DNA of 64,000 nt from Haberlea rhodopensis (GCA_907163345.1 CAJQUN010000002.1:40215754-40279753); one strand, 5' to 3'. Shown: positions 46,560-59,488, counted from the stretch's first letter. The notes: generated from the letters alone by a model not told the origin. Numbers and translations are program-made.

Positions 46560-46776
46560 CGATCGATCGTCATTTCCCGCGATCGATCGCGAGATCTTAC
46601 TGGCCAAAAATTCAACCTCCGCGATCGATCATCGCTTAACGCCGATCGATCGCCAACATTGCCTGCCTCGCCGTGATCGATCGGTAGATTCTCGCGATCG
46701 ATCGCTGGGTACTGTACATCGTCTCCAAAATCCAGTGTAATGTCGCGATCGATCGGCGCCAAGCCGCGATTGATCG
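46560..46776. repeat. Keyword cluster: four CGATCGATCG pairs
   Basis: Pairs start at 46560/46580, 46622/46643, 46674/46695 and 46746/46767, spacing 20-21 bp. Linkers include TTACTGGCC. It lies 400-600 bp downstream of the minus-strand TATA-like word at about 47165, so it would be transcribed in the leader. Confidence 0.95.
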
Positions 46777-47485
46777 CGACCTGCGATTTTTCGAAAAAAA
46801 CTTTGCTTTAATGGAATTTTTCACACCCAAAATCAAAACCAACACCCCAACACCTTCACAACCCCAAATACTCCATTTAAAGTCGATAAAAACGCCCAAA
46901 ACAACACTTTCACATTTTTACCAAAAATCCCCAAAACCCAAATCCATTACTATACCCAACCAAACCTTACAAAACCATAATCAATATGAAGATAAAAGTG
47001 AGGGGAATAACAATACCCAATTATCTTCGAGAAATCACGCCCCGAAGTCGAGCATCCATCGATTTCTCCATCAAAAGAGAAAGAGAGGAAAATGGAAAGA
47101 AAGGGGGAAAATGTGGGAGATGAGAGAGAGGGAGGAGAGGAAAATGATTGAACATCGAGCACACTTGGTATATATACTACCAATGTTCCAAAAACCTGGG
47201 TCTCAAATACTCGCACCCTGACTCCATAAAAATCATCTGTGTTCAATAATTATCTCTCACTCACTATTTTCATTACCAATCTCAATCCAAAGCACCCTAG
47301 ACTCCAATCACACTACCAACACAATTCCAAGGTTTACACCTTAATGAGAATAAAATCTCAACCCTTGGATCCGACAATCCCGATACCGGATTAAAATCAT
47401 CGGGAGTCTCAACACGGTACTTATCTCATAATTACTCCAAATTAAATCCATTAAGGATTATAACCACTTTGTTCCGGATATCACA

Positions 47486-48471
47486 TTTATCCCCCACTAA
47501 TAAAATTTTGTCCTCAAAATTTGCACATGCGTACTCCACGTACCGCCTAGACCACACAACCCGATTCCGGTCCACAATATCGATTCATGAATACATCATG
47601 ATCAGAACACCAACCGCAAGGACATCGACCTTGCTCCAAATCTGGAATGGAGTTCTCCTCCCAAGCCATCATAGCCTTAAAAGATGTTAACATACCCCGA
47701 TGTTAACCATCCAAAAGCAGTCAGTCAACCTTAACTGCTATCCAATCGAATCATTCCTGATTCCAACATAGATATTGCCTCAATGATATCCCTACAACTT
47801 AGTTTACGATGTCAAACATACATCTCTACCAAGGAAACCACCAGTATATGAATACTCACACTAAACTTAGTTTCCATTCTCCAATTCCATCTCCAGCCAA
47901 GGAGTAGTTGCACCACCTGCAACTCAGATTGGGCAACCCACGGCCACCGAACAAACCAAAGCACATCTCCAAAGATGTCAATATCAGTGTGTTCATCTTA
48001 GTCCCAACACACTATCGAGACTTCACAAGGTCTCAAGTTTCTATAGAGGACATGCAAGGAAACAAAAAATCAATTGCATTCTCACCACATGGGTCGACAA
48101 TGACAACCAATGAATTCGAATCCTGGTCATCCCTTGTTTACCCTTAGAATTAACAATCCTAATACAATGATACTATCGAATTAACCAGTAATGAACTGTC
48201 GTGATCCAAAACACGGCAATCTCTTTTTAAAAGAGAGTCTACCAAACCTCAGAGTTTATTTCTCAGAATAAATTGTTCCCCTCGCTTCGTGTAACAGCGG
48301 CAATTCCTCATCACTTCGACACGACGGTGACATATATTCTATGTCACAATAGCCCCTCGCTTCGTGTAACAGCGGCAATTCCATTTCACAATACCCCTCA
48401 CTTCATGTAACGACGGCAAGTATTCCATTTCATAATACATCGTTAACAGTGGCAAGTATTCCATTTCACAA
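47486..48471. other. Interior remnant of the nested element, partly foreign LTR
   Basis: 47486-48180 shows no coding remnants. 48280-48470 holds a CCTCGCTTCGTGTAACAGCG array of the type seen in 22360 and 50380, not the 33-bp array of this element's own LTRs, so it is a fragment of another LTR family joined here. Confidence 0.55.
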
Positions 48472-49250
48472 TATGGGATCCCCCGTGTTGTTCCTGTTCT
48501 CACAATAGCCAAAACCATCAAACTTCCAAAATAAGTTAATCATTACATTGATTAACTAAATTCATCATTGCCATACCAATTTCATAATCAAATACAGTTA
48601 AATCATTATAATAATGATTTACAAAAATCACATACATCTCAATTAATGATTTCTCAGTCTCATCACATTCTGTCACATTGCTCGCTCAACAGCGGTGATA
48701 TCACAATTCAATGCTCGCTCAACAACGACAGCATTACACATTGCTCGCTCAATACAACATTCCATGATCGTCAATACATACCATAATGTTTACAACAACC
48801 ATATATTATTCATGCACATGACAATAATATATCCACCATGCTTGTACGTTACACGTACCTTATAATCCGATAGCAGGAGCCAATCCTTACCTTGCCCCAA
48901 GATTCCGTGAATTATACGCTATATTCAGTTAATAACCCACAATCAATAATAAGCTCACAACCACATGCATAAGCATGTACACAACCTCCAAATACATCAT
49001 CCTACCGCGATGATTAATTACCATAATGAAGTATGTGTACTACTCAAGCCATCCCAACTAAATGTCCAATGAGTTACCGATTAACTCGAATGAGTAGTAC
49101 GTCTTATGAAAGTTCAACCCAAAAAATTTATTTTAAAGAGCAATATTCCCATTGAAATGTAGACAACGTTCCGAAAATCTACCAAACAAACCCTAATTCC
49201 AAAATCCCAACTTTTAACAAAAGTTTGAAAAACCAAAGAAACAAGGGCTG

Positions 49251-49466
49251 CGATCGATCGCCATTTCCCAAGATCTATCGCGAGATCTTACTGGCCAAAA
49301 ATTTAACCTCCACCATCGATCGTCGTTTATTGCCGATCGATCGCCAACATCACATGCCTCGCCGCGATCGATTGGTAGATTCTCGCGATCGATCATGGGT
49401 ACTGTACATCGTCTCCAAAATCCAGCTTAATGTAACGATCGATCGTTGCCAAGCCGCGATCGATCG
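49251..49466. repeat. Keyword cluster, paralogue of 46560, partly decayed
   Basis: Pairs start at 49251/49271 (second copy AGATCTATCG, decayed), 49313/49334, 49365/49386 and 49436/49457; spacing 20-21 bp. Linkers match the 46560 copy almost base for base. Confidence 0.95.
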
Positions 49467-50379
49467 TGACCTGCGGTTTTCCGAAAAAACTTTGCTTTAA
49501 TGGCGTTTTTCACACCCAAAATCAAAACCAACACCCTCAACACCTTCACAACCCAAATACTCCATCTAAAGTCAATAAAAAAGCCCAAAACAACACTTCA
49601 ACATTTTCACCAAAAATCCCCAAAACCCAAATCCATTACCCAACCAAACCTTACCAAACCATAATCAAACGAATATAAAAGTGAGGGGGAAGAACATTAG
49701 CCAATTATCTTCGAGAAATCACGCCTCGAAGTCGAGCCTCCATCGATTTCTCCATCAAAAGAGAAAGAGGGTAAAAGGGAAAGAAAGGGGGGAAAACGTG
49801 GGAGAGGAGAGAGGGAGGAGAGGGAAATGACTGAACATCGAGCCCACTTGGTATATTGTAGGGACCCTAGTTCCTTGAGTGCGGAATAAGGCGTAAATAA
49901 AAATTTCCATGCATAAACAGAGTATAAAGGTTGTGTTGATGCCCTGAGTTATTAAATTACAGTGCCAAAATAAAGTTCCAAAAGGGATTAGTTACATTCC
50001 CAACTAATGGATGCTAATCCTATAGCTTTACACTACTCCTAGAGTAGATACTATGCAAAAGAATAAGCCTGCTACCAAGAACACTCCTCACTAGCTCACC
50101 GCATCAACCCGCCTTAGCCCATTCCGCCCAAAAGTACCTACAGGAACAACCCCAAAACCATGAGCATGTATATAAATCATATCCACAATAATATGATCAT
50201 AATTCAATGCATAAACCGTAAATGCAATTCACTTCCTGTATTTAACACATTTAAAAGCTCCCTTGGTTGTCCCTGTATCACAATAATAATCAAAGGATTA
50301 TAATGCCAATATGCATGTCATGACATGTATCCATTCCGTGTATGCCAATGGCCAATTTCCAGTCTTATTATATCAGTGG

Positions 50380-50580
50380 CATAATACCCATCGCGTTAAC
50401 ATGACAGCGAAAATACCCCTCGCTTAGACAATACCAGCGGCACTAATATCCCTCGCTATAAATATGACAACGTTCGTGTTCTTCGCTTCATATTAGCGGC
50501 AAATATTCTCCCATCGCTACGGTATGACAGCGGAAGTATTCACATCGCTACGCCACTGGCGGCAAGTATTCTCCATCACT
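50380..50580. repeat. CGCT...AGCG array
   Basis: Units such as CATCGCTACGGTATGACAGC followed by GGAAG recur every 30-40 bp. Each unit pairs CGCT with AGCG about 10-12 bases later. Confidence 0.65.
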
Positions 50581-50970
50581 GGAATATAAATCCCGACTCA
50601 TAATCATATGCAACAATGCATCCAATATACACATGCAACCAAAATGCATGACCAACCATGTATGCAATCCATGATGCATAAACAAGACCCCATATGCAAC
50701 CACAATGCATAATCAATTCCATGTGTGCAACCGTAATGCATAACCAATTCAAAGCGTAATAAATACGTTTTACCGTCCGATGCCCGGACGTCTCACTACG
50801 TACCTTAGTTCCAAAAGTGGAGATATCGTGGAATTTATCTCCTTTGATGTGTGGCTACCTGGGATGGTTCTACACAATCACATGAATCCATATTAGAAGC
50901 CAATAAATGAACCATTACCAAAAACATCATCATTTAAAACAAAATCCCAAAACCCACATTTTTAGCCTTG

Positions 50971-51183
50971 CGATCGATCGGTCCCCAGCCTCGATCGATC
51001 GTTAATGTTCAACAAAAATATTTTGGTTCTGCCTCTGCCGATCGATCGAGACATTCTCTCGATCGATCGAAATTTCACACATCGATCGATCGGAATATTT
51101 TCCCGATCGATCGGTGAGCTCGATACAAGCCTTGGCCAGGCTCTGTCCCGCTCGATCGATCGGACCCAGATTTCGATCGATCG
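50971..51183. repeat. Keyword cluster: four pairs, TCGATCGATCGA and CCGATCGATCGG
   Basis: Pairs start at 50971/50992, 51039/51060, 51083/51104 and 51153/51174; spacing within every pair is exactly 21 bp. A linker GTTCTGCCTCTGC precedes the second pair. Confidence 0.95.
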
Positions 51184-54039
51184 AGAAGCCCTGTTCTTGC
51201 GAGAAATTTCAAGTATGAGCTTCCTACAACACTTAAACTCATACACCACCAAGATCAACCACCCAACACAACATTAAACCACAAAACAACCTTAAAATAC
51301 ATCCCCCAAACATAAACAACATGTTGGACCAAGATCCACCCTTATAACCCCAAAAACAAGCTACAAGCCCAACCAAAACTCAACAAAACTTTACCATAAT
51401 GAAAGCTTACCACTTGAGCTTCAAGTTTTCAGCAAAAGCTCACAAAAAGACTCCTTTTCAAAGCTTTCTCCTCTCCTCTTGTTTCAGAAACGAAAATGGG
51501 AGTTCTTAGGTGAAAGGATGGGGTTTTGGGGACAAAAGCTGATAGAGAGGGGGTGATGGGATATAAAGTGGTATGCAAGTGGTCCTTACCATCTTTGGGG
51601 TTAAATGTGTATCATAATATAAGCATGATGTATAAAACACCACAACATGATATTTTAAAAGCATTTTACTACAATGCATCAAAATCACCATTAAAATCAT
51701 GCTTTACCAAAATTACAAACCAACACATTTAAACCATTATAACACCCAAACACCCAACATGTATAATATGCACCCTGAAATGCTCTACCGGTCACGCCTA
51801 CCATGTGACAAGCATTTTACCAAGATAATTAGTCCCATCACATAATCTAATTATCACCATAATATCACATAAACATAATTAATGCCCAATTGCAATTAAT
51901 TATTTCGGGGATATCACATATATATACTACCAAGGTTCCAAAAACCCGAGTCTCAAATACTCGCACCATGACTCATTAAAAATCACCAGTGTTCAATAAT
52001 TCTCTCCCACTCACTATTTTCATTACCAATCTCAATCCAAAGCACCTCAGACTCCAGATCCCACTACCAATACAATTCCAAGGTTTACACCTTAATGAGA
52101 ATAAAATCTCAACCCTTGGATCCGACAATCCCGATACCGGATTAAAATCATCGAGAGTCTAACACAGTACTTATCTCATTACCCAAATTAAATCCATTAA
52201 GGATTATAACCACTCAGGGATCAACACAATTAATTTCCGGATATCACAAGGCGTGCCAACACTATCTCCCAAATCCTTCAAAAGTTAGCCATGTCACCTA
52301 TTTTCCACTGAAACAGCCCCCACCGGGGTAAACATATCACAATAACAAATAAAATGAATGTAGAAGATAAAAAGTACATAATGTAATGCTGTGAAATAAC
52401 AGAATGCTTCATGGGTCTATTAGAACAGGGCGGAGTCTCTCGATCGGTCCTGCCCTCACACTTCCATCATTTAACAAACTCATCATACATAGCATTAGAT
52501 TCTAAAACTGACATACACACGACATAATCACATCGCATATTCTAGTAGCGATCCATTATTTAAATAAACACATCGCTCGCCATAGAGGTGACCCCTCTGT
52601 ACATTCTCATTCCATCGCTCGCTAACGCGGCGATCCCAACAACACGCATCCCTCGTCCCAACGGCGACCCCACATTATATTCACATCTCTCATTTATGAG
52701 GCGTCCTCAATAAGATATTCTCACGTCACACATGTTCCTTGCGACCCTATAATAATTAAAACTCGTCGCTCAACACAAATGTGACCCACACATCCTAATA
52801 ACATGTCGCTCAACAAATGCGACCCACAGTTAATAGTAACATGTGGCTCAACAAAGGCTACCCGAACTTAATAATAACACGTCGCTCAACAATGGCGACC
52901 CAAACTAACAATAACACATCACTCAATCATAGAAGCGACCCTACACCTAAGCGACACTTCGCTTTTCAATAACATAATGGAAAACATATTCATTCATGCT
53001 TGTACGTCACTACGTACCTCAGCATCAATGGTGAAGGTCAAGCTATTCTCCTCGCTGTCCAGACGTCCTAGAAGGCTCTGAAAGAAACCAACAACTCAAA
53101 ATGAGAATCAATAGCTCAACAAGAGACTACACAACGCATAAATCATCCCAACATTCATTCCACCAAGTTAGTCTTCTTACTAACTAAATGCTACAAGATA
53201 TAGCACACATACACATTTATACATGCTAATTCAATCTCCAACATGCATAATCATCTTCTATACATGCCAAAACAATATGGAGTACATTTATACATGAATA
53301 TGGGTCTATTATACGCACACACCAACTCACACACTCTGCACACACACACACACCCTGCACCACTCTGCACGCGCACACACACACACAATCTGCACACACA
53401 CAAATTACTGCCCCTACACCTCAACATTCAACTCAAAACACTTCAACACAACCCTCTAAATACCTCCCAAAATTGCCCCAAAGAATGGCCAATCATAGCC
53501 CAAAAGGATCCCTAATTTTCGAACTCAAAATGGGCAAGAAAATCGTCCAAATCATAATCCAACCAAGGAAGAAACATACTAGAGGTTAAGAATGAGATTA
53601 CTCAACCATACCTGAAACAAAAGCTTGAGCCAAAAAGGAGAATTCGATCTTGGTGGGGGAAGGGGGAGGGGCCGACGGGTTGGATTGGGGAAGAAGGGGA
53701 AGGGCGGATTTTTAATGTGTGTGCGTGTGTGTGGGTTTAAGAGCTAATTTATCCCCTTAAAAATAATTCCAATCAACAAAATTTTAAACTCTCCCAAATA
53801 ATAAATCTTCACCCCCAATTAAAACATTTCAAGATATTCTAAACTTTTCATAAATTTCCCGTTCAAATAAAAAAAATTATTATGAGTCCCCGAAGCATTT
53901 AAATTATGTTAAAGTTTCATATATGCCCGAAGAATTCAGCCCAACTCAATATACGAGGCCCAAAATTTAAATCACGTAAATTATCTCATAATTTACCAAT
54001 TAGACAATTAATCATAACCAGAATAAACTGGGCATCACA

Positions 54040-54670
54040 ACTACAAGAAACAAAGGTGGAGCTTCTCGCAAAGGAAATTGAGTTAGAAGATTTACAAATG
54101 AAATTTGACGCCTTTGTTCTTGAGAACCAACACTGCAATGGCTTGAACATGCAGAAATCAGAACACAGTTTGAGGAAGCCAAGACAATTATTACTCTGAA
54201 TAAGGAGGAGTTGAGAGACCCGCATTCCAAGTTTGATGAAGTGAGGAAGCAAAAGGAAGAGCTCGACATCTTAAATGCACAGCTCCATGTTCAAATTCAA
54301 GGGCTGAAACATGAATAAGCAAACAGTAGACAATGAGCTAAGCAACACGAAAGCAACGTTTGATGTTGAACGATGAAAACGAGAAACTCGTCAAAGAAAA
54401 TGCGGTCCAATCATCCATGGTAAAAAAAAAAATAAAGTAACGGTGGGGCATAATGGCTAGGAAAGATAAAGACCATACGTACCCTGACAAACGAAAGGCC
54501 AAGAGGTGCAAACGAAATGATGCCATGGTAGAAAAAGTTCATAAAGATATCATAACACTGCCAGACGTGGATGTTTACGAAGAGGAAAAACGTGGGGAAA
54601 TAATGAGCAGGGTCCATTCAAATTCAAAACAAGAAATGCTCCGTTCAAACGGTTGACAAAAGAAGAAGGT
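54040..54670 (+). pseudogene. Continuation of the plus-strand transposon gene, coiled-coil part
   Basis: Plus-strand frames read KVELLAKEIELEDLQMKFDA and, after a shift, TIITLNKEELRDPHSKFDEV then RKQKEELDILNAQLHVQI, a clear heptad-rich coiled coil. It joins the gene broken at 34615. Further frames to 54660 are Lys-rich (RKDKDHTYPDKRKAKRCKRN). Stops and shifts throughout. Confidence 0.5.
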
Positions 54671-55439
54671 GTGCACACAACACCCTAGTTCGAAGACATC
54701 TTTGCATTCCAAGCACGACCTTCATTTACATAAGATGCCCATTTCTTTTCCACCCGAGCACACAAAACCTCGGTGCATTTTGATGCCATTAATCTTCTAT
54801 CAAAAAACAAGCACATCAACTTAACTCTAATACAATCAACCATATTCGTAATAGGAGGACCCCTTGCATATAATATCCATGAATTGATGGACTCGACTGC
54901 ATTGGAATACATATATACATACCTCATCCTAGTAGAGTATGCATTTGTCCACTTATCCAATGAAAGTCCCTGCAAAAAAATATTCCAAATTTGATCAGCT
55001 TTCTTGTTTGACAAGAACAAGTTTCTCATTAAAAATAGCCACCACCGGGGAGTATGAGCATTCATCGAGCAAGTTACATAACCGATCGCGAAAATTGTTT
55101 GAAAAGTGCCTGCCGGAATATCTGTCACACATGTTGCACTTAAATGATATAAACAAAAGAAGTGTTTAGAGAAGTTCCAAAAACAATAGGCAGTGCCTCC
55201 GTCAAACCGACATTACGACCGGATATATAAACAACATCTTCCCCCTTATGTAAAATATTGCTCAAACAAGATAAAAACCAACGCCATTTATCATAGCTCT
55301 CGGAGTCCACACTACAGAAGCTAATGGGAATAAACCTATGAGATAAACCATAATAAGTTCAAATAGAATTCAGCGTACTAGTAATACAAAATGTAAATTC
55401 AATGCATCTGCAAGTACAAACATAAATTCACTGAACAAG

Positions 55440-55770
55440 TTAAATATTTCATGCACCATTAAGTTAAATATCTCATGCACTAGTAAGTTAATATTTCATG
55501 CACCAGTAAGTTAATATTTGTGCACCAGTTTACTCATATGGGTGCACCAGTTTACTCATATCTGTGCACCAGTTAATGTAATTTGGTGCATCAGTAAGAG
55601 CAAAATGTAAATTCAGTGCACCAGTCAAGTTCATATTTCCTGCACCAGTAAGTTAATATTACGCGTGCACAAGTAAAAGTACATATGTGCACAGTAAGTT
55701 AATATTTCATGCACTAGTAAATTAATATTTCATGCATCAGTTTATCATATCCATGCACCATTTTAAAGAT
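55440..55770. repeat. 22-bp TGCACCAGT minisatellite in the MULE transposase intron
   Basis: TGCAC starts at 55452, 55476, 55499, 55521, 55543, 55565 and about 55587, then irregularly to 55760; steps settle at exactly 22 bp. The unit is close to TGCACCAGTAAGTTAATATT. It follows the splice donor of the transposase exon. Confidence 0.85.
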
Positions 55771-56039
55771 TATTCGTTGAATACCTATGTTACCTTGATT
55801 CCCATCTTTCATTGTGGCTGACAGAAGGGTGCTCTTGAATCGGGATTTGAGAAATGTTCCATCAAGGAATAACATAAATGAAACAAAAAACCAGCAAAAT
55901 ATGTTGTTATCGTCAACTTCAAGCTCCACCAAAATTCCAACATTTATCTCTATCACCGCGTCAACATATGATTTCAGTTCTTGGAACGACTCATCATAAT
56001 TTCCAAACAAATAGATCAAGCATTCTCCACACTTCTCAA

Positions 56040-57056
56040 TGTTGGGATATGCCCTAAGACAACTCATTAGATGATTGATTTTGGCATACAGTGTAATATG
56101 ATTTTATTAATGGCAATTCATTATTATATATTATTTCAGTATCTATGTAATATGAATATATATATGTATATATATATATATATATTAATGTCCTTAGAAA
56201 ATTATATTATTATTAAAGATTGTCCCTAGTCAAGTATTATCATGAATTAGGATAATGATAATGCATTGAGACTAATATGTATTGATTGCTGATTTTGTTC
56301 ATGGATATGAGATATCGAATCAACACATGGGTACATGTTAGAGAACTATGTACTGGACAAACCCACAATGAGAATGCTACATGGATAGTTATATGAATGT
56401 CATAAGCAATTCTCATAGTGATAATAGTGTATGTAATCCTTACGACTTGAGATCACCAGAGATCCCAACTTAAGAAGTTATGTATCTGGATATTGTCAAA
56501 CGTTACCTGTAATAGGGTAAACTATAAAGACAATCATTGGATGCACTACGAATTATGTAGAGGGATGCTGAGTGATCAAGATAGGATTTGTCTCTCCTAT
56601 ATAACAGGAGAAGTGTTTGGGTCCTTGATCAAGTGAGACTAAAATGCATGGCCGTGCTCGAATTAGTCGATATGACGACATGTGATATCGAGCTTATTCG
56701 TTTATTATAGTCTACTTAGGGATCAAGAAATATAAGATTGAACTATACGAGTATGACTTACTCCATGACTCGTGTTTAATCTAAACACATAGGACAAATG
56801 GATTAAGTTACATGGTTAATATTATCACAGGCCATAGGTTATGTCGAGTAAATGACATTCTTGTAACTTGGGTAGCCTTGATGTGTTGCTAGATACCGCT
56901 CATTGCTTGTGACATAAAATTAGATTTTATGTCACTGTTGCAATATCCTAACGGGTCGCACAAAAGATTAAAATGGGAGATATAATTCATTAGATAAATT
57001 AATTTGATTAGGAAAAGTCCTAATCATAAACTAATGAGCCATTTATATATGTATAA

Positions 57057-57151
<95 letters not shown>

Positions 57152-57617
57152 TGAGATATATGTATACTAACATAGAGTTTTGGGTTAAGTGTTTTGACAA
57201 AGCCCATAAACTTTATAATAGTCGCCTCTGATATCTATATATATATTTGCTAGTTGAGGGTTATGGAGAATGATACGTTAATTTAGAATTAACTCAAAAA
57301 GAAAAACCCTAGCGTCTTACAAGCTCCGTTGAGAACGAGGAGCGGCCATCACTTTTTGTCCCTTTCCTTGGTTGAGTTATCGAGTCTAGCAACTCGATAA
57401 CGTCAACATCCCTTTCGATTTGATCGTGTGGATACCGTAGATGCACAGCTGTAAAGTTTTGCTCGTGACTTGTTGACGTTTTGCTTCTAGGATTCTGCAT
57501 CAAACACACTTCAAAGGTATAACTCTCGACACCCGATATGAATACTTCGTATAGGTCCTCGGTGGGAATCCGTTATTTTTTTTATTCCTGCCTTGTATGC
57601 TCGTCGGATTCCTAACA
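56040..57617 (-). mobile_element. Copia solo LTR inside the MULE transposase
   Basis: On the minus strand it starts TGTTAGGAATCCGACGAGCA, which is familiar from plant copia LTRs, and ends near GGGCATATCCCAACA. It splits the transposase between TYSKAQ and the next block. No clean TSD is visible, so the left end may be off by some bases. Confidence 0.65.
57059..57147. repeat. (TA)n microsatellite, ~89 bp
   Basis: Uninterrupted TA dinucleotides inside the copia LTR. The apparent YIYIYI reading frame over it is an artefact. Confidence 0.97.
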
Positions 57618-58626
57618 CTGTGCCTTACTGTAAGTTATATCCAAGCCATAGTCTCTTTTCATTAACTTACATACATCAATTGCGAAGAATATTGGACTTG
57701 AAGACACTCGTTCGGCAATAATTTCAGATATCAAAACTGAACTCATCCTTTTAGATTTGTCCTTCATCACTCTGAGCCCACAAGTGTGGATGTTGTGAAT
57801 TTCTTTATATAAAAAGACCTATCTACTCTTGAAACACTGGCATTCACAAACCAACCACATCCTTCATCATGTTGTCTAGCACACTCGGCAACTACCCTAT
57901 CCTTATTTCTTCTTCCTTCCTTCGTTTTGGAGTCGAAGATATCAAGTCAGAAGGAACCGAAGCCTGTTCAAATTCTTCCTTCAGCTATCTTGGAAGGGAG
58001 CAGCCTTCTATTTGCGGTGTGCGCTATCCACGAATAAAAAGAATAGATTGCAATCCAAAAAGAACTAGTTTAGTTGCCTTGTTCCGTGTGGTGCTACACG
58101 TATCATCTGTGGTAGTTGTGCCCTCTGCTGCTATCGTGGTTCCTGTCGCTGCCCTTATTATTTTTTACATAGTTGAAATCAAACCTAACCTCTACCGAAT
58201 ATTTACTCAATTCACATAGAAACTCTTCTATGCCACCACTAAATCGTTGACCAACCCTACTAATATTTGATGACTAACCGGAACATAACAACAACTTCTC
58301 TTTGCCTTTAGCATTACATATTCTATGGTCAGAATCATATCCTGGAGATGAGTCACCTCCCAATGCACGTAAATCACTTACACCGACAGGTTCTATATGC
58401 CAACTTGCTTCACCAATACCACTATTTTGCCTACTATCTGTGAGCACATTTCTCATGCCTCGATATGATATATATATGATGCGATATGGTTAAGGTGTAA
58501 TTATGAAATAATTACGGTATGTTGTGGACTCGAGGGGAGATAACTAGGATTTCAATTCATGTGAAATTATGAGGTGACGAACACCTTCATACATTTAGGA
58601 ATTTGATTGAAATGGTGTTACATGGT

Positions 58627-58628
<2 letters not shown>

Positions 58629-58703
<75 letters not shown>
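58629..58703. repeat. (TA)n microsatellite, ~75 bp
   Basis: Uninterrupted TA dinucleotides near the start of the plus-oriented LTR. Confidence 0.97.
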
Positions 58704-58704
<1 letters not shown>

Positions 58705-59271
58705 CAAGAGAATTCATGTTGAGTATGAACTATACATAGTTGGATAGTACTATGTCATGCATTGGACATGAATTTGAGAGGAATTAGATTTGCAGTTGAA
58801 GTTGAGTTTGTATGTGGTGTGTATGTGAGTTGCATGTCATGTGAATTTGAGTTTGAGGTAGAGGAGTTTATATGAAGGTATAATCAGATTTTCAAACATA
58901 ACACACCATAACTCACCTAGTAATCTCTACACTTTCTCTCTAATTCTCCTTGAATTGTTTTTGGAGTTGGCCTTGCAAGAACAACAAGGAAGTGCATAAT
59001 TTGGTAAGGAAAGTAGAATTTCATGGTTTGTTATCCTAGTTGATGGATATATGTGCTTAGTATATCAAACTTGAAACATGTAAAGTTATTACTTGCACAT
59101 GAATTTCTATGGGTTTAAAGTTATCATTTGAAAGTATAAAATGATGGAAATGTGTGTATATGATGCTAGTTTAACTAGTGTTCAAGTTGTTATGGTATGA
59201 ATTAAGGTGTATGAGAAGAACCATGAAGATAAGCATCAAAATCGCCATTGTTCTGAAATTCTGTTGTCGAC

Positions 59272-59488
59272 CGATCGATCGCTAGGATCGTACCGATCGA
59301 TCGGTGAAACAGAGGATGTAAGGCGGTGTAGGTAGCTATCGATCGCTGAAGGCGACCAATCGATCGCTCAAATGCCGTAGCATTTTTATGAAATTCAGAT
59401 TGAATACCGATCAATCCTAGCTTTTGACCGATCGATCGCTAGGGTTGCCTGTTTGGACCGATCGATCGCTAGAGTGACCGATCGATCG
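59272..59488. repeat. Keyword cluster: four CCGATCGATCG pairs in a plus-oriented LTR
   Basis: Pairs start at 59272/59294, 59336/59357, 59408/59429 and 59459/59479; spacing 20-22 bp. Several copies are preceded by GAC or TTTTGAC and followed by GCTAG, GCTGA or GGTGA. Some members have single changes (CGATCAATCC, CAATCGATCG). Confidence 0.93.

Larger units (their letters stand above)
49857..51918 (-). mobile_element. Solo gypsy LTR nested in the nested element, TSD TATAT
   Basis: In plus coordinates it starts TGTAGGGACCCTAG and ends CGGGGATATCACA. TATAT stands on both sides (49852-49856 and 51919-51923), and LTR 1 at about 47164 shows the empty site. Contains a CGCT...AGCG array at 50380-50580 and a palindrome cluster at 50971. 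Confidence 0.9.
45165..52248 (-). mobile_element. Nested gypsy element with a collapsed interior
   Basis: TSD AGACG (45160-45164) and AGGCG (52249-52253), one change. LTR 1 is 45165-47485 (starts TGTAAGGACCCC, ends CCGGATATCACA), followed by a polypurine tract (GTGGGGGATAAA on the minus strand). LTR 2 runs from 48472 to 52248 but lacks its first ~560 bp, so internal and LTR sequence are fused by a deletion. No pol or gag is recognisable in 47486-48471. Confidence 0.8.
34616..54039 (-). mobile_element. Tekay-type chromovirus (gypsy), 19.4 kb with nested insertions, TSD ACTAC
   Basis: In plus coordinates it starts TGTAGGACCCCTCTTG and ends GGGCATCACA. ACTAC stands on both sides (34611-34615 and 54040-54044). 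Left LTR 34616-40620 and right LTR 44784-54039 are each split by later insertions; without them each is about 2.1 kb. The minus-strand PBS TGGTATCAGAG lies at about 44768-44779. The polypurine tract (TAGTAGGGGAGAAC) lies at 40621-40634. The internal region encodes gag, protease, RT, RNase H and integrase with a chromodomain-like tail, all damaged. Confidence 0.9.
44784..54039 (-). repeat. 5' LTR of the Tekay element, split by a nested gypsy element
   Basis: LTR sequence occupies 44784-45164 and 52254-54039. It matches the 3' LTR along its length; the interruption at 45165-52248 corresponds to an unbroken stretch near 34990 in the sister LTR. Confidence 0.88.
54685..58460 (-). pseudogene. MULE (Mutator-like) transposase, split by an LTR
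   Basis: On the minus strand 57790-57620 reads HTCGLRVMKDKSKRMSS and KRDYGLDITYSKA. After the LTR at 56040-57617 come NYDESFQELKSYVD, ELEVDDNNIFCWFFVSFM, LDGTFLKSRFKSTLLSATMK and DGNQG with a donor at about 55793. Then 55360-55180 reads DKWRWFLSCLSNILHKGEDV and YISGRNVGLTEALPIVFG, and 55128-54685 reads NAVESINSWILYARGPPITN plus VKLMCLFFDRRL. These are the standard blocks of plant MULE transposases in order. The usual DDE residues are partly replaced and frames are broken, so it is dead. Terminal inverted repeats were not found. Confidence 0.8.

Noticed and set aside
57004..57231. 75-codon frame with YIYIYI
   Set aside because: Translation of a TA microsatellite.
57869..58219. 116-codon plus-strand frame with a hydrophobic stretch
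   Set aside because: Lies opposite the MULE transposase remnants and resembles nothing; probably a shadow.
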